Shown here: piece by piece, positions 43,113 through 52,091 of the stretch
Layout: each line of letters opens with the position of its first letter
Position numbering within the stretch: position 1 is the stretch's first letter
DNA from: CAWKAO01 sp963847665
Lineage (GTDB): Bacteria > Actinomycetota > Humimicrobiia > Humimicrobiales > Humimicrobiaceae
NCBI GenBank assembly: GCA_963847665.1
Contig: CAWKAO010000003.1
Location: 558,001-622,000, forward strand
DNA length: 64,000 nt
Direction of reading: 5' to 3'
The notes under the pieces: generated by a model
What the model saw: only the letters and a program-made list of their open reading frames with translations
What the model was told of the DNA's origin: nothing
The model's database searches: none
Translations under genes and position numbers: made by a program

Positions 43113-44376
43113 CTATATTCTTATATTTTTAATCCTGGGTGTTTTCAGGAATAAAAGCATAAAAATCGATACAAGAGAAAGTGAGGCTCCTGTTATAAAA
43201 GCCGCTTTGAAACCGGCAAATTGCCAAATAAGTCCAAATATTATCGAAGCTGGAAGTGCTGCAATACCGATAGAGAAGTTATAAAACCCATATGCAAGTC
43301 CACGGTTCTCCATTGATAAGATCGCCGACAAGGGCTTTTTCTGTCCCCTCAGTAAAGCCAAAGAACAGTCCATAGAAACCAAACAAAGCCCAGATATGCC
43401 ATAATGAATCTGCGAATGCAAAACCGATATATGTGATAAAATACACTGACCACCCGATCGATATCATCGATTTCCTGCCGGTTTTATCAGAAAGGTAACC
43501 GCCCGCTATGCTGAACAGTGATTTTGACAGATGAAGTACTGCCCATAACAGCGGAATATATGCTGTTTTAATACCCAGATCCGAAGCCCTTAAAAGAAGA
43601 AAGGCGTCCGTTGAATTTCCAAGAGTAAAGATTATTATAATGGATAAGAAATACGAATAGTTTTTACCTAATTTTTTGAAATCCCTGAATCTAAGTACAG
43701 GTTCTTTTATTTTGGGTTCTTTTGTTTTGGTGGTTTCAGCATTTATATCATTATTATTGCAGACACTGTTTTCTTTTGTCTTTTTATATTCTTTTACGCC
43801 AAAGATGACCAGAAGAACTGCAATAGCCCCGGGAATATATGAGAAGAGAAAAACTGTCTTGAGATCCAGCAGCAGGAGAGTCAGAAGAGCACTTGCTATA
43901 AGCGGTCCTACGACTGCACCAGCGTGGTCCATGGATCTTTGGAAGCCGAAAGCAAAACCCCTCTTGTTTTCAGGTGCAAGATCACATATCATAGCATCCC
44001 TCGGGGAAGACCTTATTCCTTTGCCCAACCGGTCTGATATCCTGAACCCGAGGAGAACCCCCCAGGAGTTAGCAATACCTATCAGGGGTCTTAAGAGATT
44101 TGAAAAAGTGTAACCCGATGCGACAAGGACTTTTCTTTTCTGGGTCTTATCAGAAAGCCACCCGGAAAATAATTTTAAGAAGCTGTTTAAGCTCTCCGCC
44201 ACTCCTTCGATTATGCCTATTACTGCAGAACCCATACCTAAAACTGTTTTTATGAATATGGGAATCAGTGGGTAAATCATCTCAGAAGCGATATCATTAA
44301 AAAAGCTTACGAGCCCCAGGATATAAATGCTTATCCAGTTTCTTCTGAGATTGTTTTTTACTTCATTACTTACCAA
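43113..44376 (-). CDS. MFS transporter, with a frameshift
   Basis: From TTG 44376 the frame encodes the N-terminal part of a 12-helix major facilitator: FFNDIASEMIYPLIPIF, SGWLSDKTQKRKVLVASGY (the conserved loop), DRLGKGIRSSPRDAMI and FGFYGLFFGFTEGTEKALVGDL. After this it runs into INGEPWT and stops at 43279. The shifted frame continues as MENRGLAYGFYNFSIGIAALP and ends at 43113. The shift lies at ATCAATGGAGAAC (about 43310-43322). The joined length of about 420 residues is normal. The substrate is unknown. It follows the calcium ATPase gene by 18 bases. Confidence 0.8.
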
Positions 44377-44394
44377 TATACGAGACCGATCTTC

Positions 44395-47313
44395 TTATTT
44401 TTTACCTGCCGTACGAATCTTCTTTTTTCGAAAATATAGTATTTCATTGATGACATTTATTAAGATTACCGAGAGAACAGAGCTTGCAATTATGACCAGC
44501 CATTGGTAGAGACCAAGTCCGGTTGTGCTGAATATATTCTGCAGGAAAGGTACATATATCAATGCGACCTGAAGAAGTATCGAGCCGATGATGGAAATAT
44601 TTAAAAATCTATTACCAAAGATTCCTTTCCTGAATATGCCCCTGTCGTCAAAGCGGTAATTGAACGAGTGCAGAAGCTGGGTGAGGACAAGGGTCGTAAA
44701 AACACATGTATGGAAGACATCCACATCATGTACAATATCGTGAGTATCAAAAAGCAGAGGACCTATAAAATAGACAAAAAGTGCACCGACAGTCAGGATA
44801 AGGCCCTGCCATGTGATCTGCAGCAACCTATTTTTTGAGAGTATTCTTTCCCTTCTTTTTGTGGCCTGCCTGTCCATTATATTGGGCTCGGCTGGATTTA
44901 TTCCCAGCGCAAAAGCTGGCAATCCATCAGTAATAAGGTTCATCCATAATATCTGTACAGGCAGCAGCGGGATATATGCAGCGTTAAAGTCCAGGCCAAG
45001 TAGCCTGAATATGAAGCTGCCCAGCACTATCGCGACAAACATCAGGAATACTTCCGAAATATTGCATGAAAGTAGAAAAAGTATAAATTTTTTCAGGTTA
45101 TCATAGATGACCCTTCCCTCTTTTATTGCTTTGACAATAGTCGCGAAATTATCATCCGTCAGTATCATGTCACTTGCTTCCTTGCTGACATCTGTACCGG
45201 TTATTCCCATAGACAGCCCTATATCTGCCCTCTTTAAAGAAGGAGCGTCGTTGATACCATCTCCGGTCATGGCGACAATATGGTCATTTTTTTTAAGTGC
45301 ATCGACTATTGTGACTTTATGTTCTGGTGATACTCTTGAAAATACCTTTATCTTTTCTATTTCTTCTGCAAGCTTCTCTTCTGTGAGCCCGGTAAATTCT
45401 TCTTCATCCAGAATAAGGTCATTTTCCCCAAGTATTCCAAGTTCTGTGCCGATAGCTTTGGCAGTCAGCCTGTGATCCCCTGTGACCATTATTATATTTA
45501 TATTTGCATTCTTGCATTTTGCAACAGCATCAAAGACCTCGGGTCTTGGAGGGTCAATCATGCCGACCATACCGCTGAAAACAAGGTCATTTTCTATCTC
45601 TAGAAGTTTCTTTTCATCCGGTATCTCTGACAGGTATTTGAATGCAAATGCCAGGTTGCGCATTGCTCCATTTGCAAGTGCCGTATTTATTTCACCTATC
45701 TTCTGCCTGTCGTCACTGGTCAGCTTTTCTATCCTGTTGTTTTTGATGACCCTGCTGCATTTTCTTTCGATCATTTCTGGAGCGCCTTTTGAAAACATTA
45801 TATATTTTGGAATGCCTTCAGGACTCAAGTCATCATAAAACAATAAAGGGGATCCACTGCCAGCTCCCGCTATATCTTTTTGGGAAAGATAACCTTCTGA
45901 AATCCAGTGTACTGTAGTCATCATCTTCCTTATTGAATCAAAAGGCTCCTCAAACTGGCGTGGCAGTACTGCTTCCATATTATCCTTATCAAGTGAGTAG
46001 GCAGTGCCAAGTTCTATCAATGCTGTTTCTGTCGGATCACCGGAAAGCTGGCGGGTGCTTTTATCCATATAGTAGGCATCATTACAGAGAACGGCACTTT
46101 CAAGAAGGAATTTTAAAGAAATATCGCTTTCCGCTATATTATATTTCTGGACATCACATTCAAGCGGATTATTATCTGAGGAATATTTATAGGCCCTGTT
46201 TTCAATAAGCCCCTCATATAATTTTCTAACGGCCATTTTATTCTGGGTAAGGGTACCTGTCTTATCAGTGCATATGACAGAAACTCCCCCGAGTGTCTCT
46301 ACAGAACTCAGCTTCCTGACTATCGCATTATTTTTTGCCATTTTTTGGACCCCAAGGGCAAGAGAAATGGTGACAATAGCAGGGAGCCCTTCAGGTATTG
46401 ATGCTACTGCAAGTGCGACAGCGACAAGAAACATATCAGAAATGATATCAGCTCTTGTTGATGTTATTAACCCCTGTGAGATCGCAAGAAAACCTTTTAT
46501 TATTCCTGCTACAAATACTATTGCACTGACTGAAAGACATATGATCCCTATTCTTGTACCAACAGTTTTTAATTCCTTCTGCAGTGGTGTAAGCTCTTCT
46601 TTTTCCTGGACGAGGCTTGCTATTTTTCCGACTTCGGTATTATTGCCTGTGCCTATCACAATAGCGGTGCACCTTCCTTTTGAGACTGTGGTACCGGCAA
46701 ACAAAAGGTTTATCCTGTCACCTAGAGGGATATTTTCTCTGTCAAGACTTAAAGGCGTTTTATCGACTGCCATCGATTCCCCTGTAATAGGAGCTTCATT
46801 TGTCTGTAGATTTGTGGAAGTAATAACACGGCAGTCTGCTGGTATCATATTACCGCTGCTGAGCCTGACCATATCCCCAGGGACAAGCAGTTTTGAGCTG
46901 ATATTTTTTTCATGTCCTGCCCGCATGACAAGAGCAGTAGGAGCAGCAAGCTCCTTTAATGCTGCAAGGGCTTTTTCGGCCCTGTATTCCTGTACAAATC
47001 CCAGTACGGAGTTGATTATCAGGATGACTATGATGACTATTGCATCTGTGATCTCCCGGAGGACTATACCGGATATCAATGCAGCAGCAATGAGGATCCA
47101 TATCATGAAATCATTAAACTGGGAAATGAATATCCTAAAGGGAGATTTACTTTTCTTTTCTTCAAGCTCGTTGGGGCCTACTTCTTCCAGTCTTTTTAAC
47201 GCATCTTTTTCACTTAGACCGTTTTTTGCATCGCTGCCGAGCTTCTGGAGTATGTCTTCAGTATCCAGAACATGCCATGGAGTAGTATTTGAATTATCAG
47301 TTACCAGTTTCAT
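44395..47313 (-). CDS. P-type Ca2+-transporting ATPase (SERCA/PMCA-like)
   Basis: 972 residues. It has the P-type order: a cation-ATPase N domain (WHVLDTEDILQKLG), TGES at about 177-180, SIPEGLPA in helix M4 (calcium site), phosphorylation at D350 in CTDKTGTLTQN and the hinge VTGDH...MTGDGINDAPSL. C-terminal helices include NLITDGLPAFALG. It exports Ca2+ with ATP. The N-terminal and C-terminal cation ATPase domains are complete. It comes first on the minus strand before the MFS gene and probably forms a unit with it. Confidence 0.93.
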   Translation of the reverse strand: MKLVTDNSNTTPWHVLDTEDILQKLGSDAKNGLSEKDALKRLEEVGPNELEEKKSKSPFRIFISQFNDFMIWILIAAALISGIVLREITDAIVIIVILIINSVLGFVQEYRAEKALAALKELAAPTALVMRAGHEKNISSKLLVPGDMVRLSSGNMIPADCRVITSTNLQTNEAPITGESMAVDKTPLSLDRENIPLGDRINLLFAGTTVSKGRCTAIVIGTGNNTEVGKIASLVQEKEELTPLQKELKTVGTRIGIICLSVSAIVFVAGIIKGFLAISQGLITSTRADIISDMFLVAVALAVASIPEGLPAIVTISLALGVQKMAKNNAIVRKLSSVETLGGVSVICTDKTGTLTQNKMAVRKLYEGLIENRAYKYSSDNNPLECDVQKYNIAESDISLKFLLESAVLCNDAYYMDKSTRQLSGDPTETALIELGTAYSLDKDNMEAVLPRQFEEPFDSIRKMMTTVHWISEGYLSQKDIAGAGSGSPLLFYDDLSPEGIPKYIMFSKGAPEMIERKCSRVIKNNRIEKLTSDDRQKIGEINTALANGAMRNLAFAFKYLSEIPDEKKLLEIENDLVFSGMVGMIDPPRPEVFDAVAKCKNANINIIMVTGDHRLTAKAIGTELGILGENDLILDEEEFTGLTEEKLAEEIEKIKVFSRVSPEHKVTIVDALKKNDHIVAMTGDGINDAPSLKRADIGLSMGITGTDVSKEASDMILTDDNFATIVKAIKEGRVIYDNLKKFILFLLSCNISEVFLMFVAIVLGSFIFRLLGLDFNAAYIPLLPVQILWMNLITDGLPAFALGINPAEPNIMDRQATKRRERILSKNRLLQITWQGLILTVGALFVYFIGPLLFDTHDIVHDVDVFHTCVFTTLVLTQLLHSFNYRFDDRGIFRKGIFGNRFLNISIIGSILLQVALIYVPFLQNIFSTTGLGLYQWLVIIASSVLSVILINVINEILYFRKKKIRTAGKK

Positions 47314-47361
47314 AATATATCATTTTGGATCAACATATATTTAATAAGGTGACCTTTCTCT

Positions 47362-48216
47362 CTAAGCCCAGATATCGTGAAACATCTCCCATTCTTCAAT
47401 ATGCCCTCTGATATAATTTTCCAATATACCTATTATGATTTTATTGTTTGACCTTACAAGCGCTTTATGCTCGCCGTCTCTTTTGATATCCAAAGCTTTG
47501 TCTATTACCTGAAAATAATTGTATTTACCCTTTCTCCATATAAAGCTCGGAAGTATTGGTGCCCCTGATTTTAATGCAAGCTCGATCGCCCCTGAAGGTA
47601 TACATGCCTTCTTGCCGAAAAAATTAAAGAACTGAGATGTCCCGGTCGGATTGAAGTCAGTAGGTATTGCAATCACTTCATTTCTTCTCAAAAGCCTGAA
47701 TATCTCAAGCATAGTCTTGTTTACATAAATCGTGTAGAGGCCCTTCGATGACCTTCTGTTTTCAAAAAAAAGATTGGTTTTTTCATACGGCCGTGAAAGG
47801 GCAGTGGCCCAGATCTTAAAGCCTTCTATGCCTACCCTGCAGGCACCCCACTCAATATTTCCAAGATGGGCAGTAAATATGATAGCACCTTTACCACCCT
47901 TTAGAGCTTCCTTTAGATTATCAAAACCTTCTACATGCACTCTTTTTTTAAAGTTTTCGCCTTTCACCATTGGATGCTTTAGAAAATCCACAACAGTTTT
48001 GAACCAGTTGATATAGATCCTTTTGACTATCCTGGATACTTTCTTATCTTTTATATCAATACCCAACACCATGGATACATTCTTTTTCATGATAGGAACG
48101 TATATATTTAGCAGATATGACAACTTGCCGATAACTGTTGCTATAAAATATGAAACAGGATAAGGTGTAATAAATGCTAAAAATGCTGCAAATTTGTATC
48201 CTATATAAATATACAT
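47362..48216 (-). CDS. Lysophospholipid/glycolipid acyltransferase family protein (LpxL/PatA-like)
   Basis: 284 residues. The acyltransferase HxxxxE motif is in FTAHLGNIEWG. IPTDFNPTGTSQFFNFFGKKACIPSGA follows, with the family's substrate and Pro/Gly elements. The hydrophobic N-terminus (FAAFLAFITPYPVSYFIAT) suggests a membrane-associated enzyme. In Gram-negative bacteria this family acylates lipid A; in Actinobacteria PatA acylates phosphatidylinositol mannosides. Lipid A genes are not seen, so a glycolipid or phospholipid target is more likely. Confidence 0.8.
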   Translation of the reverse strand: MYIYIGYKFAAFLAFITPYPVSYFIATVIGKLSYLLNIYVPIMKKNVSMVLGIDIKDKKVSRIVKRIYINWFKTVVDFLKHPMVKGENFKKRVHVEGFDNLKEALKGGKGAIIFTAHLGNIEWGACRVGIEGFKIWATALSRPYEKTNLFFENRRSSKGLYTIYVNKTMLEIFRLLRRNEVIAIPTDFNPTGTSQFFNFFGKKACIPSGAIELALKSGAPILPSFIWRKGKYNYFQVIDKALDIKRDGEHKALVRSNNKIIIGILENYIRGHIEEWEMFHDIWA

Positions 48217-48371
48217 CGGCTTACTAATTTATATTTGGTTAAAAAATATATAAAATATAATAATATTTAATTAACAGACAGGGTATTCATTTTACATTAT
48301 TTTAATGAAATTTTAATTTGTTTTTAGGATTTTTTTAAAAAATTTTCTATCTGGGGACAAAAGGAGTAAAA

Positions 48372-49530
48372 ATGAATGATATAAGTGATCTTTCAAGGGA
48401 CATGAAAAGCATACTTGATTATAAAGCTACAGATAAAATGATGATAAGCCTCTATCTGAACGTAGATGCTGCCAGGGTCTTGAAAAAAGATTTTTTAACT
48501 AGCCTTAATTCAATGATTGTAAATACGAGATCTGAAATAGAAAAATATGGTAATTACAGCAAAAGCCAGAAGAAGAACATTTCAGACCTGATGGAAAAGA
48601 TAAAGGTATATATAAATGAGACATTTTTACCTGGGACAGCAAAGACATTATTGCTATACGTGGGTGAGGATGGTACCTGGAGCGAAGTAAAGCTTCCGAT
48701 CATACTGAAGGACAAGATCATAATAGATCCTAAACCACATACCCAGGTCCTAAGGTCATTTCTAAATAATGTAATAAGATACGGTATCCTTTTGATTGAT
48801 AGAGAAAAGGCCCAGATATATCTTGCATATCTTGGTGAGATCAAAGGATATCTTGGAGCTTTTATAAGTGATGTGCCGCCAAAAGTGAACTTCAGGAGGG
48901 AGGCTGCATTCAAGGAAAAAAATATCCTCAGCAGGATAGAGGAAAAACTTCATCATTTTTTTAAAGCCATCAATAGCCGGACCATGCAGCTTTTAAGGGA
49001 AGGAAAATTCGATAACCTGATACTTGCTGGCAGAAGTGACGTACTTTCGCAATTCAATAATTACATGCACAGTTTCCTTCAGCAGAAATGCATAGGCAGT
49101 ATCCTTGCAGAACCTGATGACGCACCTCGTGAAATCAGCGAGAAGGCGAAGGTGCTTATACAGGAATACGAAACCGGGTTAAAAAGTGACATGATAGACA
49201 GGCTTATTAGACGAATACAATCCTAATGGAACAGGTGTTCTTGGTGTAAAGGCAGTGATCGGTTCCCTGATGCTTGAACAGGTAAGGACCCTTTTAATCG
49301 ATGCAGATTTCTCTACACCGGGTTATGTCTGCGAGAGCTGTGGTTTTATCACAGTAGAAAAAAAAGAGGAGTGCCCTTACTGCAAGGGAGATCTTTTATT
49401 CTATAATGATATAACCGATGAAATAATAGAGGTCGCACTTAAACAAAACTGCGAAGTATTTGACGTATCTGCAAACCAGAGGCTTATAGAAGCAGGGAAC
49501 ATCGGGGCGATCTTGCGGTTTAAGCTGTAA
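48372..49530 (+). CDS. eRF1-like (baeRF/Vms1-related) protein with C-terminal zinc ribbon, frameshifted
   Basis: The first frame (from ATG 48372, after AAAAGGAG) gives the N-terminal part: MISLYLNVDAAR, then YGILLIDREKAQIYLAYLGEI and LILAGRSDVLSQF (eRF1-domain-2/3 topology). It leaves the family at 49208 and stops at 49226. The +1 frame supplies the rest without a gap: DEYNPNGTGVLGVKAVIGSLMLEQVRTLLI, then a ribbon with CESCGF...CPYCKG and GNIGAILRF, ending at 49530. Joined, about 385 residues. baeRF-type proteins are relatives of peptide-release factor eRF1 and Vms1, acting on ribosome-associated peptidyl-tRNA. The break is at CTTATTAGACGAATAC. Confidence 0.78.
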
Positions 49531-49552
49531 TTCGGATTACTCTTGATTTTTT

Positions 49553-50011
49553 TTACTCAGGTGGTTTTTTAAGCTCGGTAAGTTCAGCTGTAAATTGTTT
49601 TATGCTGTCGAACTGCTTATATACAGATGCAAATCTTATATATGCGACTTTATCGAGGTTCCTTAATTTACTGAGGACCATATCACCGATATCTTTTGAA
49701 CTTATTTCATTTGCATGAAAATTCCTGATCTCGGATTCTATGTCATCTACAATACTTTCAAGCTGAGAGGTTGTGATATCCCTTTTAACACAAGCCCTTA
49801 TGAGTCCACTTAAGATCTTGTTTCTGTCAAAAGGCTCGCGCGTATTATCCCTCTTTATCACTGCTATAGGTGTGTTTTCTATTCTCTCAAAAGTCGTAAA
49901 CCTTTTCCCACATTTTTCGCACTCACGCCTTCGCCGTATGCTCAGGTCAGAATCGGTTATTCTTGTCTCTATTACTTTTGAATCAGGGTCCGAACAGTAG
50001 GGGCACTTCAT
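49553..50011 (-). CDS. nrdR: Transcriptional repressor NrdR
   Basis: 152 residues. A zinc ribbon (CPYC at the start, CEKCGKRF about 30 residues later) is followed by RRRECEKCGKRFTTFER and an ATP-cone (VIKRDNTREPFDRNKILSGL...). NrdR binds NrdR boxes and represses ribonucleotide reductase genes, responding to dATP/ATP. A box is present in front of nrdJ in this window. ATG 50011 puts MKCPYC at the N-terminus as expected; an upstream start at 50041 adds 10 residues and is not needed. It lies downstream of plsY on the same strand. Confidence 0.95.
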   Translation of the reverse strand: MKCPYCSDPDSKVIETRITDSDLSIRRRRECEKCGKRFTTFERIENTPIAVIKRDNTREPFDRNKILSGLIRACVKRDITTSQLESIVDDIESEIRNFHANEISSKDIGDMVLSKLRNLDKVAYIRFASVYKQFDSIKQFTAELTELKKPPE

Positions 50012-50055
50012 GTCAGACCACCACCGGCAAATCGGTACCAATAGGTTTAAAAGTA

Positions 50056-50703
50056 TTAAACATTTTTAAAAAATGGTTTGAATATCTTTTTGATGATCGG
50101 GCTTATGTCGCGTCTGTCTTCTTTAAAATATGATATATATAATCCGAGGCATTTAAGGCTGTACACAATAGCTGCCAGTATTAAAAAAATACACCAGTAG
50201 TAACTGTCTTCCCTGTACCACATAAAAAATGAAAAGAAAAAAATCGCGATCCCGGTAGAAAGATAAGAATCTTTTAGCAATATCAATGCTGCAGGAACAA
50301 AAAGCAGGTACAAAAAAAGAACTGAGAAAGGTGATAAGAACAGCAGCGCTCCCAGAAGGACCGAGATGCCCTTGCCCCCCTTAAACCCAATATATATCAT
50401 CCAGTTATGGCCGATTATTGCAAATACCACAGCAAGAAGCGGGATAAAAGGATGGCTATCTGAAAGAAAAGTTGCAAGCCATGCTACAAGTGCTCCCTTT
50501 CCTATATCAACGATTGCGACAATAATACCTGCAAGTTTTCCTACACTGGAAAATGTATTCATACCCCCAACGTCTTTACTGCCAGTTTTGCGGATATCGA
50601 TTTTTTTTAGCCTGCCGGCAATATATGCTGATGGTATAGCGCCAATAAGATAAGACAGTATCAGTATCAGTGCAGTATTAGCATAAAAATTACCAAGAAG
50701 CAA
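50056..50703 (-). CDS. plsY: Glycerol-3-phosphate acyltransferase PlsY
   Basis: 215 residues, five or more hydrophobic helices. The PlsY signatures are SYLIGAIPSAYIAGRL, RKTGSKDVGGMNT, GHNWMIYIGFKGGKGIS and the closing Arg-rich loop. It transfers an acyl group from acyl phosphate to glycerol 3-phosphate, the first step of phospholipid synthesis. The start is TTG 50703, which has GGGAGGAGG six bases upstream; an earlier in-frame TTG at 50736 would lie upstream of this ribosome site. It is followed by nrdR. Confidence 0.9.
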   Translation of the reverse strand: MLLGNFYANTALILILSYLIGAIPSAYIAGRLKKIDIRKTGSKDVGGMNTFSSVGKLAGIIVAIVDIGKGALVAWLATFLSDSHPFIPLLAVVFAIIGHNWMIYIGFKGGKGISVLLGALLFLSPFSVLFLYLLFVPAALILLKDSYLSTGIAIFFFSFFMWYREDSYYWCIFLILAAIVYSLKCLGLYISYFKEDRRDISPIIKKIFKPFFKNV

Positions 50704-50800
50704 CGCTGCCTCCTCCCGATGAATATAATGTTTCAAAAATTATATCATAAAAAAATCCATCTAAAAAAGAACCTGCAAACTATATGAGTTTTTTTATCCA

Positions 50801-50913
50801 TCGGATGTTCGAGCCTATAAGAAAAAAAGGAACCAGGATGAAGCCCTGGAAGAACTTAAAAAAATGCCGGAAAACAATTTGATTCGGAACTTGTCGATCT
50901 TTTTGCTAATTGA
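50801..50913 (+). pseudogene. Remnant of an HD-GYP phosphodiesterase C-terminus
   Basis: Plus-strand frame reads SDVRAYKKKRNQDEALEELKK. After a one-base shift it continues GKQFDSELVDLFAN and stops at 50911-50913. This is the C-terminal pattern of HD-GYP domains (S.RAY....A..EL.K..G.QFD..LV..F). No start and no catalytic HD or GYP motif is present, so only a degraded tail is left, between plsY and the end of lacI (which it overlaps by a few bases on the other strand). Confidence 0.6.
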
Positions 50914-51960
50914 TCTTTCTTACTGAACCCCTTATTACGAGGTGAGGGTCAAAGACTATTTTTTCAATCACCTTTTTGTTTGGGTTCTCGATATTTTCTA
51001 TCAATATCCTTGCACTCTGTATGCCTATCCTTCTCTGGGCTGGTGGATAGTTGTGAGCGGAGGGGTTAATGCGCTCGTGACTTTGATATTGTCATAGCCT
51101 ATGATGCTGTAATTTACTGGAATATTAAAATGAAGTTCATTTGCTACACTGTAGACTCCCAGGGCTAAAAGGTCACTGATTGTCAGTATACTGGTAAAAT
51201 CCAGGCTTAAGTTCTGTTCATTCTCAGTAAGCAGGTTTTTAAAGACTCCATAACCGCCATCCATTGAGAGTTCTTTTGCCCTCAGTATCAGATCTTCCCG
51301 CGGTTTCAGGCCATGCTTTTTCATGGTCCTGAAAAATGATTCGACATACTGTCCGGCAAGGGAAGTATCGTAAGGGCCGATAAAAAGCAGGATGTTTTTA
51401 TGGCCATTATTTATTAAATATTCAAGAGCGATTTCGGCACCCTTCCCATGGTCGGTATATACATAGCTGATATTTTCATATCTGGGTAGACAGTCCAGTA
51501 TAACGGTGTTTATGTTGTTTTCTATCAGAAATTCTATATTTTTACTTTTATCATCAATGGGTGAAATAATTATCCCGTCTACTCTTTTGGAAAGCATAGA
51601 CAAGATATTTCTTCGCTCACGTTCATTGTCATAGTTCGAATAGCTCACAAGCATTGAGAATTTTTGCTCATTTAACACTTCCCCTATAGAGCTTAAGACT
51701 TCTGTATAAAAAGGGTTGTTGAGGTCGTTTAAAATAACGCCTATGGTATTTGTCCTGTTCTGCCTTAGTCCCCTTGCAAGTGAATCCGGATAATAGTTAT
51801 ATTCTTCTGCCAGCTTTGTTATTTTTTCTATTGTCTCCGGGCTGGTCCTCGGGTCATTTGATAGAGCCCTTGAGACAGTTGAAGGGGCGACCCCTGCGAT
51901 TTTTGCGAGATATTTAATAGTGACTTTTTGGTGGTTTAAATTTTCATCTGTACTTGACAT
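50906..51960 (-). CDS. LacI-family transcriptional regulator, frameshifted near its end
   Basis: From ATG 51960: a LacI helix-turn-helix (VTIKYLAKIAGVAPSTVSRALSNDPRTSPETIEKI), the hinge YYPDSLARGLRQNRTNTIGVI, then a periplasmic-binding-like sensor domain (VDGIIISPIDDKS and YSIIGYDNIKVTS). At PPLTTIHQPREG the frame stops (51025). The -1 frame continues IGIQSARILIENIENPNKK...FDPHLVIRGSVRKIN to TAG at 50906-50908, the expected LacI ending. A single missing base in GAGAAGG (about 51025-51033) explains this. Intact length would be 351 residues. It probably binds the palindrome at 51991-52006 and controls the methyltransferase operon. Confidence 0.88.
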
Positions 51961-51982
51961 AAAAAAAGTAAGATCCTATAAT
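51954..51982 (+). promoter_or_regulatory. Consensus promoter of the methyltransferase operon
   Basis: TTGACA (51954-51959), exactly 17 bases and TATAAT (51977-51982): a perfect sigma-70 consensus on the plus strand. The -35 box overlaps the start codon of lacI on the other strand. Expected start of transcription is about 51989, just before the operator. Confidence 0.85.
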
Positions 51983-51990
51983 ACAATCGT

Positions 51991-52006
51991 TTCCACAATT
52001 GTGGAA
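51991..52006. promoter_or_regulatory. LacI operator, 16-bp palindrome
   Basis: TTCCACAATTGTGGAA is a perfect palindrome, with near-symmetric flanks (ATCG before, TCGA after). It covers the predicted start of the plus promoter and lies just downstream of the minus promoter, so one bound repressor would shut both. The regulator is encoded next to it. Confidence 0.75.
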
Positions 52007-52015
52007 TCGATTTAA

Positions 52016-52044
52016 ATTCTATATTTCATTGTATGTTTTGTCAA
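52016..52044 (-). promoter_or_regulatory. Promoter of lacI, facing the operon promoter
   Basis: On the minus strand TTGACA (52044-52039), 17 bases and TAGAAT (52021-52016), reading towards the lacI start at 51960. The two promoters point at each other and their 5' transcript ends overlap by about 20 bases. Confidence 0.7.
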
Positions 52045-52091
52045 TAAATCTTTTATCTACAGTAATTAATATTAAAAGAAGGTATAACAAA

